A stretch of DNA of 64,000 nt from Triticum aestivum. Its lineage: Eukaryota; Streptophyta; Magnoliopsida; Poales; Poaceae. The stretch's first letter is position 1; the number at the start of each line of letters is the position of its first letter. Position numbers and translations under genes: made by a program. A model generated the notes under the pieces. The model was not told the origin of the DNA and did not search any database. It worked only from the letters and a program-made list of their open reading frames with translations. The stretch lies in the NCBI RefSeq assembly GCF_018294505.1, contig NC_057797.1, positions 127,043,116 through 127,107,115 of the forward strand, given 5' to 3'. Shown here piece by piece: positions 1 through 11,935 of the stretch.

Positions 1-364
1 CCAAATCCCGACACGCGAAATCCCCCTTCTAACCCTGAGCCGAAAGGGCCGCTAGTTCAAATTGGTGGGGGTACTTTTGTAACACACCCTACATTTTGGA
101 CAAGCGCGTTCCTAAGTCATGCTTCACCCCCTCCCATCGCCCCCTTTTCGCCATTCGAAATCCCAGGCCGCCATAACCTCTTGGCTCCAGCCGCGAAACC
201 CCACCCTCCTCCGTCCGCCACGTCACCGCTGCCCAGCCGGAGCCTCTTCCCCGACGATGTCGTCCAGTGCAACAGCTCGACGTCCCTTGTCCACCTCCCC
301 GGATGAGGATCCGCCATCCATATCGCCGTCCCACCGGTTCAGCTGCCCCATCCTCCTCCTCCAA

Positions 365-2334
365 GGAGCTGCTCCGACGATCGCCTCGTCTATCGCGGCT
401 GCTCCATCCCCACAACGCCGCCTTAACCTGCTCCATCGGAACCGCAGCATCCTCACCGATTCCTCGGACGAAGCCGAAGCCTACTCGGCGCCACCAAAGA
501 GGTTGTACACTCATCGCATCGCACCTTCTCCTTTACTCGACCTCCCGGCGCCAACGGTGCTCCATCCCGCACCCCCATGGAGCGGCTACCTTGAAGCCGG
601 CGCCGCGGGCGACATCTCCACGGCGGCTCTCCCCCAGTGCGAGGCCCCTTCGGCGACGGCGTCCATAATAGCCGGATCTGCTGCTGCTGCTCCGGCTCTC
701 GCTCGATCGCTCGCCCGCCTAGTTGCTGCTGCTGCTCTCCCCCTCGCTCATGCTGCTGCTCTGCTCTGATTAAGCCACACTTTAGTCGACTGAATCGACT
801 TTTGGGTCAGTCGATTTTCAGGGGTTGGGGGGCTCGCCGGAGTTAAGGAAGAACCACCCGCAGAGGGGACGGGGGCTCGCCGGAGAGGTACCCCACTATC
901 TATCTTAGGGTTCAGGGTGGGGGGCGGGGAGGCTAGAGGGCTGGCCGGGGCGGCGGTGGCGAGTTGTTTCGGGGCGGCGAGGCGGCGCTGGGGCCGGCGG
1001 TTCGGCCGGTGGTGGCTGGTGGCTCAGGGGGGTGCAGGTTTAAGACGAACTGCAGGCCCTCCCTAAACTACATGTCAAGTGCCTCTCTGCTACCATTGCG
1101 TTCAGTTTTGACAGTAGCATTCAGATTCCACAGTAAATTTCAGTTTCGACAGTTAAGTTCAGAGTCAACAGTTTTTACCTCATCTGTTGTAGTCAGGTGG
1201 TTTTTGGTGATGTTAATTTTACATCCATTTTACATCATCTATTGGAGATGCTATTAGAATCCCACTTGAGATTGATGATGTCTGTCTTGTGCTGCTTCAG
1301 CCTTGACGTCTTACGGCTCACCGGAGCTGCTCCAATGACAGAACGATCCATCACAAAGAGCAGTGCCCTAGTCGCCGTCTACAGATTCCTCAAATCTTCC
1401 TCCACACCTCCGACAGCCACCTCTGCTTCAACTGCTTCAGCGACCAACCCAATGATGTTGAGGTCGACACGGCTACGGCAAAGAGGTTGTACACTTGTTG
1501 CGTCACTTATTAGTATACATTCACGTCGATCCATTAGGGCTATTTTGGTTCAACGGAAAAACATCGATCCACTGGTTGTTACCATCACTCTAAATTTCTG
1601 CATGCTCTCCTTACATAATCTCACCATATTTTTTGGTATGCATGTCAGATATTGTACACAGTCATGCTGAACATGTAGAGAAAATGAGAAGAGTTTTGCG
1701 CGGCAATACAATTTCATGCATACATCGCACCATGGTGGGTTCAATGGCAAACCCTCCCCACCCCTCTCCAGATTGTAACCCAGAGGAAGATATCTGTTCT
1801 GAGGAGGATTCGGACGCCGCTGACCACTCCTATTTACCCCCCAAGGTGTTTGCTCTACCTTGGCATGATGATGTTAGTCATATCATGCATATCTTGCCTT
1901 GTAGTGCCTACTTTTGACATCATATAAGTTATCTGCTTAGTTTAGACATGTTCTGTAATGCCACATGTTTAGTTTCTATATCATATATGGGAATTATGGA
2001 GTCTCATGTCTTTTAGCCAGCCATAATATATGTGAAATATGCAATGCCATCCTGTTTAACCAGGCATCATATATTTGAATGATATCTTGCCCATCCTTTT
2101 CTTCATTACATTTCCATTTGTCGACAATGTTTGTACATTAAACTACTCTTCCTGTGAATCAGCCATTTGGGTGGGAGATGGAAAAATCTGGAGTGAAAAC
2201 AAGGCCTTCACAACAGACAGTGCTACCCGCCGAAGCAGATCTCTTGTTGGGTCCCGATAGCTCCTCAGAGATGGATTCAGAGACAGATGACCAGTCCTAT
2301 TCCCCCACTGAGGTGTATGCTCTAACTTGGCACG
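365..2334 (+). other. Upstream exon-like modules of the CACTA gene (duplicated)
   Basis: GC-rich, proline/serine-rich coding-like sequence followed by repeated exon-like blocks. About 180 bp at 365-530 (gagctgctcc ... aagaggttgtacact) recurs at 1320-1510. A second block ending in an acidic stretch and a Leu/Thr-Trp-His motif occurs at about 1690-1872 and again at 2163-2334. The acceptor context, a pyrimidine tract then tcag before ccattt, is the same at 2163 and 2740. The donor of the first copy (GTTAGT at 1873) is not kept in the second, so exon use is uncertain. I cannot define one continuous frame from the first ATG. These blocks probably encode the N-terminal part of the protein at 2740-4203. 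Confidence 0.45.
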
Positions 2335-2739
2335 GTTATACTGCTCATATCATGCATACAGTGTCTTGAATTTCATAGTTTAGACATCATATACACAATA
2401 TTCAACACCATGTTCTTAGTTCAGACATCATATCGAATGCCCTATGTTTAGCATATAAATCACATATGTGAATTAAATGATGCGATCCTAATTACTTAGA
2501 TAACATGTAGGTGAATTATGTCATGCGATCCTGTTTAGTTATTCATCATATCTTTGAATTATGTTATGCTATGCTATCTAGTTTAGATAGACATCATATA
2601 TGTGAAATTATGTCATGCTATCCATTTTAGTTAAACAATATACATGTCAACTATTTCATGCCCTCTTTTTTCCACACTATCTATTGCATGTGTCTCTCAT
2701 ACAATGTCTGTACATTCAACTATGTTTCCTGTTTATCAG

Positions 2740-4203
2740 CCATTTGAATTGGAGCGGGTGATGCTAGTATCTAGTGGACTAAAAACACAGTCTTCAAATA
2801 AAACAGTGCTACCTCTTGGTGGAGATAGCACCCCGGTTGTACATGCACAAGAACCAGCCCTACCACACATAACCCAAACTCTCGCAGATTGTACCCCTAC
2901 TACGATGGACAGAGAATCAGCTTCACCCAATCTAACCCCAACCCCAGCCAATAGTAACCCAGTTCATGTTGACACAGCACCATCTCCACCACAGAGCTCC
3001 CAAACAAGAGCAGTTAGTAAGGCAGCTCCAGTGCCCAAAGGGCCAGTACTATCACGGCGAACCCTAACTCCACCAGTTAGTACGCTTATTCTTGTGGAGG
3101 AAGCACAACCAGCTAGTCATAGTTTAGCATCTATCACATTTGATGTTGTTAAATCGTATGTGCGTATCTTCCCATCTTGGAAATATTATACTGAAGATGA
3201 AGGAAAATGCCAGTTGCAGGTGTTTGTCCAGGAATTATGTGTAAGTAATACTTTGCTTCGTCCCATACATCCTACCTCCATGATGGTTATAATACAACAA
3301 ATTTTCCCATTTTTCTCTATAGATAAGGACCGATTTGGAAACTCAGGATGAGGTAACCTGTGCTAATACCTCTGCTATCTTCAAGAATGCTTGGTGGCAG
3401 TATCGGAATTACCTGAAGAAAACGTACTTCACCGGCAAAGAAACTCATCAAATTCCCTTACGTTCTCCTGAGACACATTTACTGGACGATGACTGGGAAC
3501 GCCTTGTTCTGTACTGGTCCCGAACCAAGAATGTGGTAAGGTCTATCAGCTCATTTTCTATTTTAAGTATTATATTCTTGCATCTTACTGTACTCTGTTC
3601 ATGTAGAACAAGTGCCTAAACCTGAAGAACAACTGTTCTAATTTAAGATTCCATTGCTACCATAGGACATAGATATATGTTTGTTTGATGCTTTTATTAT
3701 ATACTAGTACTTGGCAATAGAAGACTTGGTAGTTTAATCCACCTTACTAATGAACTGGTTCACCGAAATGAGTTTCATATACTAGTACATGCTAAACTTG
3801 TTATGTGTCTGCTTGTTTCTTCTTTTAGAATGCTGACAGAATATTGGGGAAGAGTGCCTTATTAAGCAACGGTAAAGGAAGTAATGCAGATAAGGTTCAG
3901 GGTAGTGACACATCCTGTCTTGGTTTAGTGTTGGAGTTACTGGCCACTACCGCTTGCACAAGCTATTCAAACTCACTGTCTGAATCAGTTCGGTTTCTTG
4001 AGTCTCAACTACAAGCTGAAAGACATCGGTCAACTGTGCTGCGACAAGAAGCGGAAGGACTGCGGAAGTCCCTGGAGCATTCAGATGCATACTTTCTGAT
4101 GCAACAACAAGCGTTGGAGGATTTTAGCGCCAAACAGGACAAAGCTAATCAGCTTGCTAAGCTTATTGCCAGCATGGTGGATACCCAGGATAACATTTCT
4201 TGA
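2740..4203 (+). CDS. CACTA-encoded accessory (TNP-A/Ptta-like) protein, last three exons
   Basis: Three exons join in phase 0: 2740-3240 (acceptor tttatcag, donor GTAAGT), 3323-3535 (acceptor ctatag, donor GTAAGG) and 3829-4203 (acceptor tcttttag), ending at TGA 4201. They give about 362 residues without an internal stop. The first exon is rich in Pro, Ser and Thr and looks disordered. The second holds a compact Trp/Tyr-rich block (KNAWWQYRNYLKKTYF ... DDDWERLVLYW) resembling the Trp-rich domain of plant En/Spm-type Transposase_24 proteins. The last ends in a clear coiled coil (ESQLQAERHRSTVLRQEAEG) suited to self-association. The gene lies just inside the 3' subterminal repeats, the usual place for the DNA-binding accessory gene of CACTA elements. 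The family assignment is inferred. The 5' exons are unclear, so the whole gene may not be functional. Confidence 0.55.
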
Positions 4204-4249
4204 CCTCTTCTGAAGTTGTTTCAGTTATGCTCTTGTTTTGCTGCCGCGT

Positions 4250-4365
4250 TTATTTGCACTGGTGGCCAATTTTGATGGCCAGTGTATATGATATGCTGCT
4301 TTGTTCCCTATATTTGCACTGGTGGCAAACTTTGATGCCCAGTGGATGTAATATGTGTAATAGGC
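4250..4365 (+). repeat. Short tandem duplication in 3' UTR of CACTA gene
   Basis: Two diverged copies of a 55-60 bp unit (tatttgcactggtggc ... tttgatg.ccagtg), starting near 4250 and 4308, lie just after the stop codon. Confidence 0.7.
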
Positions 4366-4439
4366 ATGATAGCCTAGCGTTACTTGCTTCCTTTTTTATT
4401 TCCTTGTTGTCTTGTTTATTTGTTTGCTTGTAGTCATTG

Positions 4440-5660
4440 CAGTTCTTTTTCTGCGGTTAACTAGTGGCTACAATAACCTATTTTTTTAAAACTAGGCCAC
4501 AATAACCATGGGCTAATATTTACTGTAGCGACACTGGGCCTCCTACGGGCCGTAGAAACAGTAGGCCTTCTACGGGCCGTAGAAACAATGGGCCTTCTAC
4601 GGGCAGTATCATCAATGGGCCTTATACGGGCCGTATGATCGATTGGCCAAACATGGGCCAATAACAGGCCGCATTATGGCCGTAAACGGGCTAGAGTTGG
4701 AATCGTCCGTTCATGGGCCGGCCGTAACGGGCCATCATTAATAGTCTGTATTTGATGAAGCTATGAAAACAGCCCAACGTATTAACGGACCACAAACGGG
4801 CCGACTGTAACCACGGGCTGAATTTGGCCCACAAGCAGAAAATGACAGTAACGGGCCGTAAGTAAACGAATGCTGGAAATGAGCCCAAGAATAAATGGGC
4901 TTTGGGAAGGCCGAAAGATAACATGGGCTGGAAACGGCCCAACGGAATAACGGGCCGTTAATGGGTATAAAGTTATACACTGTTCATTACGGGCCAGTTT
5001 CACCACGGGCCGTTAATGGGTGTAAAGTGATACACTGTTCATTATGGGCCAGTTTCACCATGGGCCGTTAATAGGCCAAGAGTTACATAGGGCCTCATAT
5101 GGGCCGAAAGACGTCATGTGTCATACATGGGCCAGAAGTGAAAACGGACTGGAATCATATTGGATGGCCTAGATGACGCTACTGGGCCTAATTCGGATAG
5201 GGCGTAACGGGCCTTGGGTTAGCGGGCTGTAAATGGGCTATATGCGAACACGCCGTTAACAGGCTTTCCATGGGCCGGCCCGCCACCTTTTGACCAAGTC
5301 AAACGGGTCGGCCTTTTCACAGGAATGGGCCTCTGTTGGGCTGTGCCACGTGTCGACGTATGATAGGCGCCTATCTGACCCACTGACGAGCTGACACATG
5401 TTTCGTCCGGCCAATAAGAATTTTACACGTGGAAATTTCCCATTGGTCGGGGCTGTTAATGGGTTATCGGATCCAAAACCCGACCCGATAGCTTAACGGC
5501 GTTCCGTTACGGTGGATGCCACGTGTCGGTCACCCTTGATGAAAGCACTTCTGTAACACGCGATTTATCGTCATGGAAGTGGACACTTCCGTGATGATAA
5601 TTTTGGTAATGTCAGGGAACACTTGTACGACAGCACATGTATGACTATCTTGATTCTGTC
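4440..5660 (+). repeat. CACTA subterminal repeat array (GGGCC motifs)
   Basis: Dense short repeats in both orientations built on acgggccgta, tgggcctt and ggcccg. At 4533-4640 a roughly 30-bp unit (ggccttctacgggccgtag) repeats three to four times. Subterminal arrays of this kind are where the CACTA accessory protein binds in En/Spm. Small minus-strand ORFs across this region are by-products of the repeats. Confidence 0.75.
4951..5072 (+). repeat. 55-bp tandem repeat, two copies plus partial third
   Basis: Units at 4951-5005 and 5006-5060 differ at only a few bases (cgggccgttaatgggt ... agtttcacca). A third unit begins at 5061 and breaks off after about 12 bp. Confidence 0.9.
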
Positions 5661-5728
5661 ATAAATTTGTCATGGATGTACATGCATGACAAAAAAGCGA
5701 CCTACTGTGACAAACATGTATCATCACA

Positions 5729-5748
5729 GAAGTGTATTTTTTGTAGTG
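5729..5748 (+). repeat. Right terminal inverted repeat of CACTA element
   Basis: The last 20 bp of the element, ending TAGTG. The partner repeat is beyond the left edge of the window. Confidence 0.75.
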
Positions 5749-7215
5749 GAACCAGCTCATGTTTTGGAGCTTGTTATCGTAGTTCATCTTCCGAGAATCT
5801 CGCAATGTCATCTCATCGATTTGTGTTGCAAACTTTCATTTTTCTTTCTAGACTCGATGAGTCTGGAATATCCTAACACCAACCAGATCTGAATCTTAGG
5901 CAGATGTGATGGTTGGAACGTTTCCCAAGAGCTATAATATTGGTCTCTCTGTAATCGGTAGAGTGGATGTCGTGGCCAACACACCTAACCAGAAGACCTA
6001 TTATTGTAGTATCTTCCTTGAAGAAGTTGGCCACCTCCCCATAAGGATTTCATAGGATTTACTCCCTAGTTGTTCCTTATGAATTTCTGTGTTCCCGAAG
6101 ACCGACCTTTTACTTGATGATTCTAGGTACCAAACCATTTTAATAAATGGGTCATGCTAGTACATCAAGGAGAACATTAGAAGAGGAATGCTAAATGTCT
6201 CTCGGTTGATCATCCATATTTTGATCCCTTGGCCTCGCTAAGGTGAAATCTGAGTAAGTGTTATCTTCCTTTGCATCTGCATCGTCCATCACCATTCATC
6301 ATGGTGGTATGTGGTGTTGCCAGGATCCTTGACACGGATATTGGTAAAACCTTGATGAATATGGAAATGATCAAGTTCTTGAGAGCACGCGCAAGCACTA
6401 GGTTTTATCGTTGGCGTTAATTGGGATTTTCTCCCAGTTTCCTCGGTTATGTTATAACCTTTTCAAACAGTGGACTCACTCTCTATTGCTGGGTTTCTCC
6501 CCAGTTACTAGAATCATTCCCAGCATTTGCATTTTATTCCCATCTTGCACCGCCGTTGTGCCCTCCTACCATGGGTCCCATCCATTTCCGATGATAATCA
6601 AAAATCATCCCTTGCATTGTCTTCAACAAGGTAGTCCACATCATCCATTCTATTCGGGGTATGCCTTCCCTTCGTACTCTGCTAAATGATTGTTGTGATT
6701 TGCCTTAGGCTAGTATAAAGAGTTTCAATGATCTCTGAATCAAAAGTAATTCCTTTTGCCACTTAAGGGAATATTTCTGCGAGTCACCTTCCTCTAAGAT
6801 GTCTCGTTATGGTATCATGGCAACTCAACTCCTCGCTACATGGACAACCGTTCACCACCTTCTTAAGCGTGAAATTGGTGTCTACCTAGTGAACCTTCGT
6901 CATCTGTTACACTCCATCCCTCTGGATGTATGTTTCATGTCTCAGCTCGAGAGATGTTTCAATGTCTCATTCCATGAGTTGATCATCAGTTGTTTGATCT
7001 TCGAGAAGATCGATCCTTCTAGAGTTTTTTCTTTTCCTCTCGATGTCATGTTGGTTGGAGTTCTCAGAGCAAGACGTCGATACAAAGATGGTGACGAGTC
7101 AATGTTCTTACAAAGTGCAACCTGGATCGTGAAGATTGTGTTAGTTTGCCTTTCCCCTTCATCTTACCCTACGATTGAATCTCGGGACGAGATTCTTGTT
7201 TACTAGGGGGTGAGT
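5749..7215 (+). pseudogene. Decayed 3' internal region of LARD 1
   Basis: Aligns with 29546-30797 of LARD 2 but keeps about 200 bp (around 6400-6590) that LARD 2 lacks. All frames are broken and the longest open stretch (6799-7206) resembles nothing I recognise. By position, just upstream of the 3' LTR, this would be the end of pol. It ends in a purine-rich tract (ctagggggtgag) directly before the LTR. Confidence 0.6.
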
Positions 7216-8036
7216 TGTCACAACCCTAGCATTGTTTTCAATTAGTGGCACAAGCATCCATGCATCATGTCTAAATTACTTCTTTAATTTGAAAAGGGGG
7301 CTGATAAACCCTAGCAGCAAATGAAACTCAACTAGGTTCAAACTTAAATCTTTTCTTTGAACCCAAAATGCTCTTTAGAAATGTTCATCATTTCTGAATT
7401 GGTCCAGCACCTCTAACAAAAATGGTGCACATTTTTCTAGATCAATTTGGATTTTTGAATGAACTCATACAATATTTGAATTTGGGCATTTAATTTCTAT
7501 AAATAATTAAAATGCCCAAATAATTCTGGAAGTGGTTGTGGGCTGTTGGAAATAATTCCAACAGTGCCCACAATTTATTTCAGGATTATATTTAATGATT
7601 TAGTATTTTTTACTAACTCTAGAAACAAAGACAAAAAACAGAAAATAGAAAATAAAAGAGAGAGAGAAACTGACCTGGCAGCCCACTTACCTGGCCAGCT
7701 GGTGGCCCGGTAAGATAGCCCAGCCCACTAGGGGCAGGGGCGTCTTCCTCCTCGCGCCAGTAGGATGCCACGCATGTCGTCGCCGCATGCCGGCACGCGC
7801 CCGAGCCACCTCTTGCTTCCGCCGACGCTGGAGCCTAGCTGGAGACGCCACGCAACCTCCCCGACCGCCTCACACTTACCCCGTGCTCCTCTCCCCTCCT
7901 CTGCTATCTCCTCGCACCACACCCGAGCGCGCTCGCTGCTACCGCTCGCTGCTACCATGGCCCTCGACCACCATATGACCCACCGACGTGCCAAGAAGCT
8001 CCGCCACAACGCCGTCTTCCTCCTCATCAAGCTATG
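7216..8036 (+). repeat. LARD 1 3' LTR, first segment
   Basis: Starts TGTCACAACCC. It is colinear with the start of the LARD 2 LTRs at 12865 and 30798, including the shared tttcaaaatgc-like and (ga)n stretches. It is interrupted after ctatg (8032-8036) by the element at 8037 and resumes at 57339. No gene is present; the GC-rich open frames at 7728-8061 on both strands are compositional. Confidence 0.75.
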
Positions 8037-9481
8037 TGATACGTCTCCAACGTATCTATAATTTATGAAGTATTCATGCTATTATATTATCAACCTTGGA
8101 TGTTTTATATGCTATTTTATATGATTTTTGGGACTAACCTATTAACCTAGTGCCTAGTGCCAGTTTCTGTTTTTTTTTCTTGTTTTTGAGTTTTACACAA
8201 AAGGAATATCAAACGGAGTCCAATTGACGTGCCAATTTTTGACGATTTTTTATGGACCAAAAGAAGACCCCGGAGTAAAAGAGTTGGGCCAGGAGAGTCC
8301 CGGGGCGTCCATGAGGGTGGGGGCGCGCCCACCCCCCAGGCGCGTGGGCCTGCCTCGTGGATGCCTTGGGCATCTCCTTGACGTGAGACCGACGCCAAAA
8401 ATTCCTATAAATACAGAAACCTCGGAAAATTAACCTATATCGGGAGTTCCACCGCCAGAAGCCTTCGTAGCCACCGAAAACCAATCTAGGCCCTCTCCGG
8501 CACCCTGCCGGAGGGCATGGAGGAGGAAGCAGAAGGGGGAGAACATCTCCTCCTCTCTCTCGGTGGCACCGGAGTGCCATCGGGAGGGGAATCATCGTCG
8601 CGGTGATTGTCTTCATCAACATCACCGTCATCATCACCATCCTCATCTCTTTTACGCGGTCCACTCTTCTGCACCCCGCTATAATATCTACTTGAACATG
8701 GTGCTTTATGCCACATATTATGATCCAATGATGTGTTGCCATCCTGTGATGTTTTGAGTAGATATCTTTTGTCTTTGGGTTGATTGATGATCTAGATTGG
8801 TATGAGTTGTATGTTTTACTTTGATGCTGTCCTATGGTGCCCTCCGTGTCGCGCAAGCATGAGCAGTTCTCACTGTAGGTTGTTGCAATACGTTCATGAT
8901 TCGCTTATAGTGGGTTGGTGAGTGACTGAAACACAAACCCGAGTAAGGGGGTTGTTGTGTATGGGATAAAGAGGACTTGATGCTTTAATGCTATGGTTGG
9001 GTTTTACCTTAATGATCTTTAGTAGTTGCGGATGCTTTCTAGAGTTCCAATCATAAGTGCATGTGATCCAAGTAGAGAAAGTATGTTAGCTTATGCGTCT
9101 CCCTCATATGAAACTGCAATAGTGATTACCGGTCTTGTTAACGATTGCCTAGGACAATTCCGCACACCGATCCACCATTATTCCACACTCGCTATTTATA
9201 GTATTTAGTAATATATTCTAACTTTATGATAACAGCACCTACTTTTATATTTTAGCTCTCCGATATCATACAAAGTTATCCTCTTCATACCCACAACATA
9301 GTTTTATTTGTCGTTGCTAGTTGGAAGCAAACGTTCGGTGTACGTAGAGTCGTATCACTGGCATATAGGGCTTGAGAGAATATTGATCTTACCTTTAGCT
9401 CCTTGTGGGTTAGACACTCCATAATTGTCACTTCCACCTTTGGAAATTTCTATGATGATTCCTTGCACTTGGGGATTATCA
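8037..9481 (+). repeat. 5' LTR of TGATACG-type gypsy
   Basis: Begins TGATACGTCTCCAACG and ends GGGGATTATCA; 1445 bp. It pairs with 55877-57338. Confidence 0.9.
8406..8413 (+). promoter_or_regulatory. TATA box of the 5' LTR
   Basis: TATAAATA sits about 370 bp into the LTR, downstream of a GC-rich stretch. The same motif is in the 3' LTR near 56256. Transcription would start some 30 bp further on. Confidence 0.5.
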
Positions 9482-9490
9482 AGCTCTTTT

Positions 9491-9510
9491 CTGGCGCCGT
9501 TGCCGGGGAG
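9491..9510 (+). other. Primer-binding site
   Basis: ctggcgccgttgccggggag lies 10 bp after the LTR end. This is the tRNA-complementary site common to this group of Triticeae gypsy elements. Confidence 0.75.
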
Positions 9511-9892
9511 CAATAGCGTGGGGTTGATATTCTCGTGTGTGCTTGTTTGCTTTCTTCACTAAGTAGATTTTGTTTTTCCTTTTTGTTTTTGTTTAGTCGT
9601 GGGTGAAACATACAATTTTTTTTTAAAAAATGAAAATACAAAAAAAATTACTTGCCTCTCATGCCTAAAGAGTTTTTCAAAAAGAGAAGTGATTGGAAAG
9701 TTATGCATTGAAGAAGTGAGGGTCGACCTTGAGCACTTGTGTTCATGCTCACGGAAACAATGTAGAATTTTTCATGGAAGTTTCTATGTAAATAATTATC
9801 CCCTTATAAATATCCATTGTATTATAAAAATAATGTGCCGAGCTTTGGTTTTAGGATGATTAGATTGCTTGTTTACTACATGCAGAACAAAA

Positions 9893-11935
9893 CAGAAACT
9901 TTGGCTGTAGCGCGTGATTTTACATTTTTTACTGGATAGTCAAATGGGTCTCAAACTTTTTGCACTTTACTTTTGTACAAATTTTTCAAATTTTCAAATT
10001 TATTTCATAATTGTTGGAGTTACAGAAGTTTACTAAATCTCTAGATTACTACAGACTGTCCTGTTTTAGACAGATTCTGTTTTCTATGTGTTGTTTGCTT
10101 ATTTTGATGAATCTATGAGTAGTATCGGAGGGTATGAACCATGGATGAGTTGGAATAAAGTATATATTACAACAATATGACTTTATAATGAGTTCACAAC
10201 AGTACCTAAAGGTAGTGATTTGCTTTATTATACTAACGGATCTCACAAAGTTTTTGTTAAAGTTTTGTGTGGATGAAGTGTTCGAAGAACGAGGAGTTAC
10301 CGATGTGAGAAGAATAAGGAGAGGCAAGATCTCAAGCTTGGGGATGCCCAAGGCACCCCAAGTAAATATTCTAAGGATACTCAAGCATCTAAGCTTGGGG
10401 ATGCCCCGGTTGGCATCCCATCATTCTTCTTCAACAAATTATCGGTATACCTCGGTTTTTGTTTTGTTCACATGATTTGTGTCCTTTGTATTTTTCTTTT
10501 TTGTTTTTCTTTAAGAACCATGCTAGTATGAGATGTCCCTTCATCAATTTATATAATACTTCATGTGCTTCACTTATATCTTCTAAGTATGATCTTATAG
10601 AATTGCTCTTTGTGCTTCACTTAAATCTTTTGAGTATGGTTTTATAGAATGATTCGTGTGCTTCACTTATACATTTTGAGCTTGGACATTGGTTAGTTTA
10701 TATTAATTGTAGAATCCTACATGAACTTAACTTATATCTTTTGGAGTATGAATAATACTATCATCTAAAGCAGGTTTTGAAGAGTGTCAACTTTAGGAAC
10801 TAGTGATCCTGCTATTCCGAATGAGAAATTTTTTTCTTATGTGGAGAGTAGAAAAATTTCTATGCTTGTAGATCATGAAAATAATTCTCTATGTGATGGT
10901 AATATTGTTGAAATCATTCATGATGCCACTGAAAATTATTATGAGGGAGGAATACATGCTTGTAGGAGTGCAATAATATCAAGTTTTCCTCTCTATGTGC
11001 TTAAAGTTTTGAAGTTATACTTGTTTTGACTTCCTATGCTAGTTGATTCTTGTTCCCATAAGTTGTGTGATCACAAAATCCCTAGGCATAGGAAGTGGGA
11101 TAGGTTTAAATGTGCTAGTCATATTCTTGATGATGCTCTCTTTATGTTTCAATTCTTATCTTTTATATGAGCATCATTGAAATCATCATGCCTAGCTAAA
11201 AGGCATTAAAGAAAAGCGCTTGTTGGGAGACAACCCAATATTTACCCTTATTGTTTTTGTGCACTTACATGATTAAGATACTGTAGTAATCATGTTTTAT
11301 AGCTTTTATTTCAATAAAGTGCCAAGTAAGACCTTTGGGAAGACTTGGGTGAAAGTTAATGTGATCTTGCTGTAAAAAACAGAAACTTTGCGCTCACGAG
11401 ATTAGTTGCCATTTTTTTTTACAGAAGATTGCTTTGGTGCTGATTCTTTTTACAGAAGATTAATAGACAAATTCCTCACATCCACTAATTTATTTCATAA
11501 TTGTTTGAGTAGCAGAAGTATGGTTAGTGTTCAGATCATTACAGACTGTTCTGTTTCTGACAGATTCTGTCTTCATTGCATACTTTGCTTGTTTTCTAGT
11601 TTATATGACTTATATTCCTCAATATAAATTGTAGAAATGATATGGTACAGTAGGAATTGTGTGAGAACAGTTATGATCTTTGTCTTTGACAGTACCAAGG
11701 TGAATGGTTTACTCTTTGTCATACTAACCTATCCCACGAAGTTCCGTTAAGTTTTGCGTGATTGAAGTTTTCAAGCTTTGGGTGAGATATCGATATGAGG
11801 AGAATAAGGAGTGGAAAGACCCGAAGCTTGGGGATGCCCAAGGCAGCCCAAGGTAATATTCAAGGAAGACTCAAGCGCCTAAGCTTGGGGATGCCCCAGA
11901 AGGCATCCCCTCTTTCGTCTTCAAAACTATCGGTA
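9893..11935 (+). repeat. Internal direct duplication in the non-autonomous gypsy
   Basis: A block of about 550 bp at 9893-10440 recurs, diverged, at 11372-11935. Both copies start near aaaacagaaactttg, pass through ttatttcataattgtt and acagattctgt, and end with a pair of aagcttggggatgcc motifs. The small ORF at 10784 lies between them. Confidence 0.8.
10784..11170 (+). pseudogene. Unknown ORF of the non-autonomous gypsy, one in-frame stop
   Basis: An open frame of 81 codons to TGA at 11027, then 46 more codons in the same frame to TGA at 11168. The first part contains FFSYVESRKISMLVDHENN and HDATENYYEGG; the second is Cys/His/Lys-rich (HKLCDHKIPRHRKW). I recognise this as a sequence that recurs in Triticeae elements with TGATACG LTRs, but I know no function or named domain. 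It is not gag or pol. It has no clear ATG: the frame opens at GTG 10784. A conserved decapeptide-like motif follows downstream (gcttgttgggagacaaccc at 11219). The lone stop is probably a loss-of-function change. Confidence 0.5.

Larger units (their letters stand above)
1..5748 (+). mobile_element. CACTA (DTC) transposon, right-hand part
   Basis: The element enters from the left edge and ends at 5748 with ...TTGTAGTG. The reverse complement reads CACTACAAAAAATACACTTC, the CACTA-superfamily terminal signature. Inside the end lies about 1.2 kb of GGGCC-rich subterminal repeats, preceded by a multi-exon gene on the + strand. Sequence immediately right of 5748 (gaaccagctcatg) matches 29545-29640 inside LARD 2, so the insertion target was the internal domain of LARD 1. 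The left terminus and the 3-bp TSD cannot be checked because they lie outside the window. Confidence 0.82.

Noticed and set aside
4440..5660. CRISPR-like array of short repeats
   Set aside because: Units are irregular, in both orientations and contiguous without unique spacers; the context is a plant CACTA subterminal region.
5637..5892. Frames of 68-79 residues spanning the CACTA terminus
   Set aside because: They cross the element boundary at 5748 and have no recognisable product.
7728..8061. Overlapping GC-rich open frames on both strands (about 100 residues each)
   Set aside because: They lie inside the LARD 1 LTR, have Arg/Pro-rich composition typical of GC-rich sequence, and are not kept in the other LTR copies.
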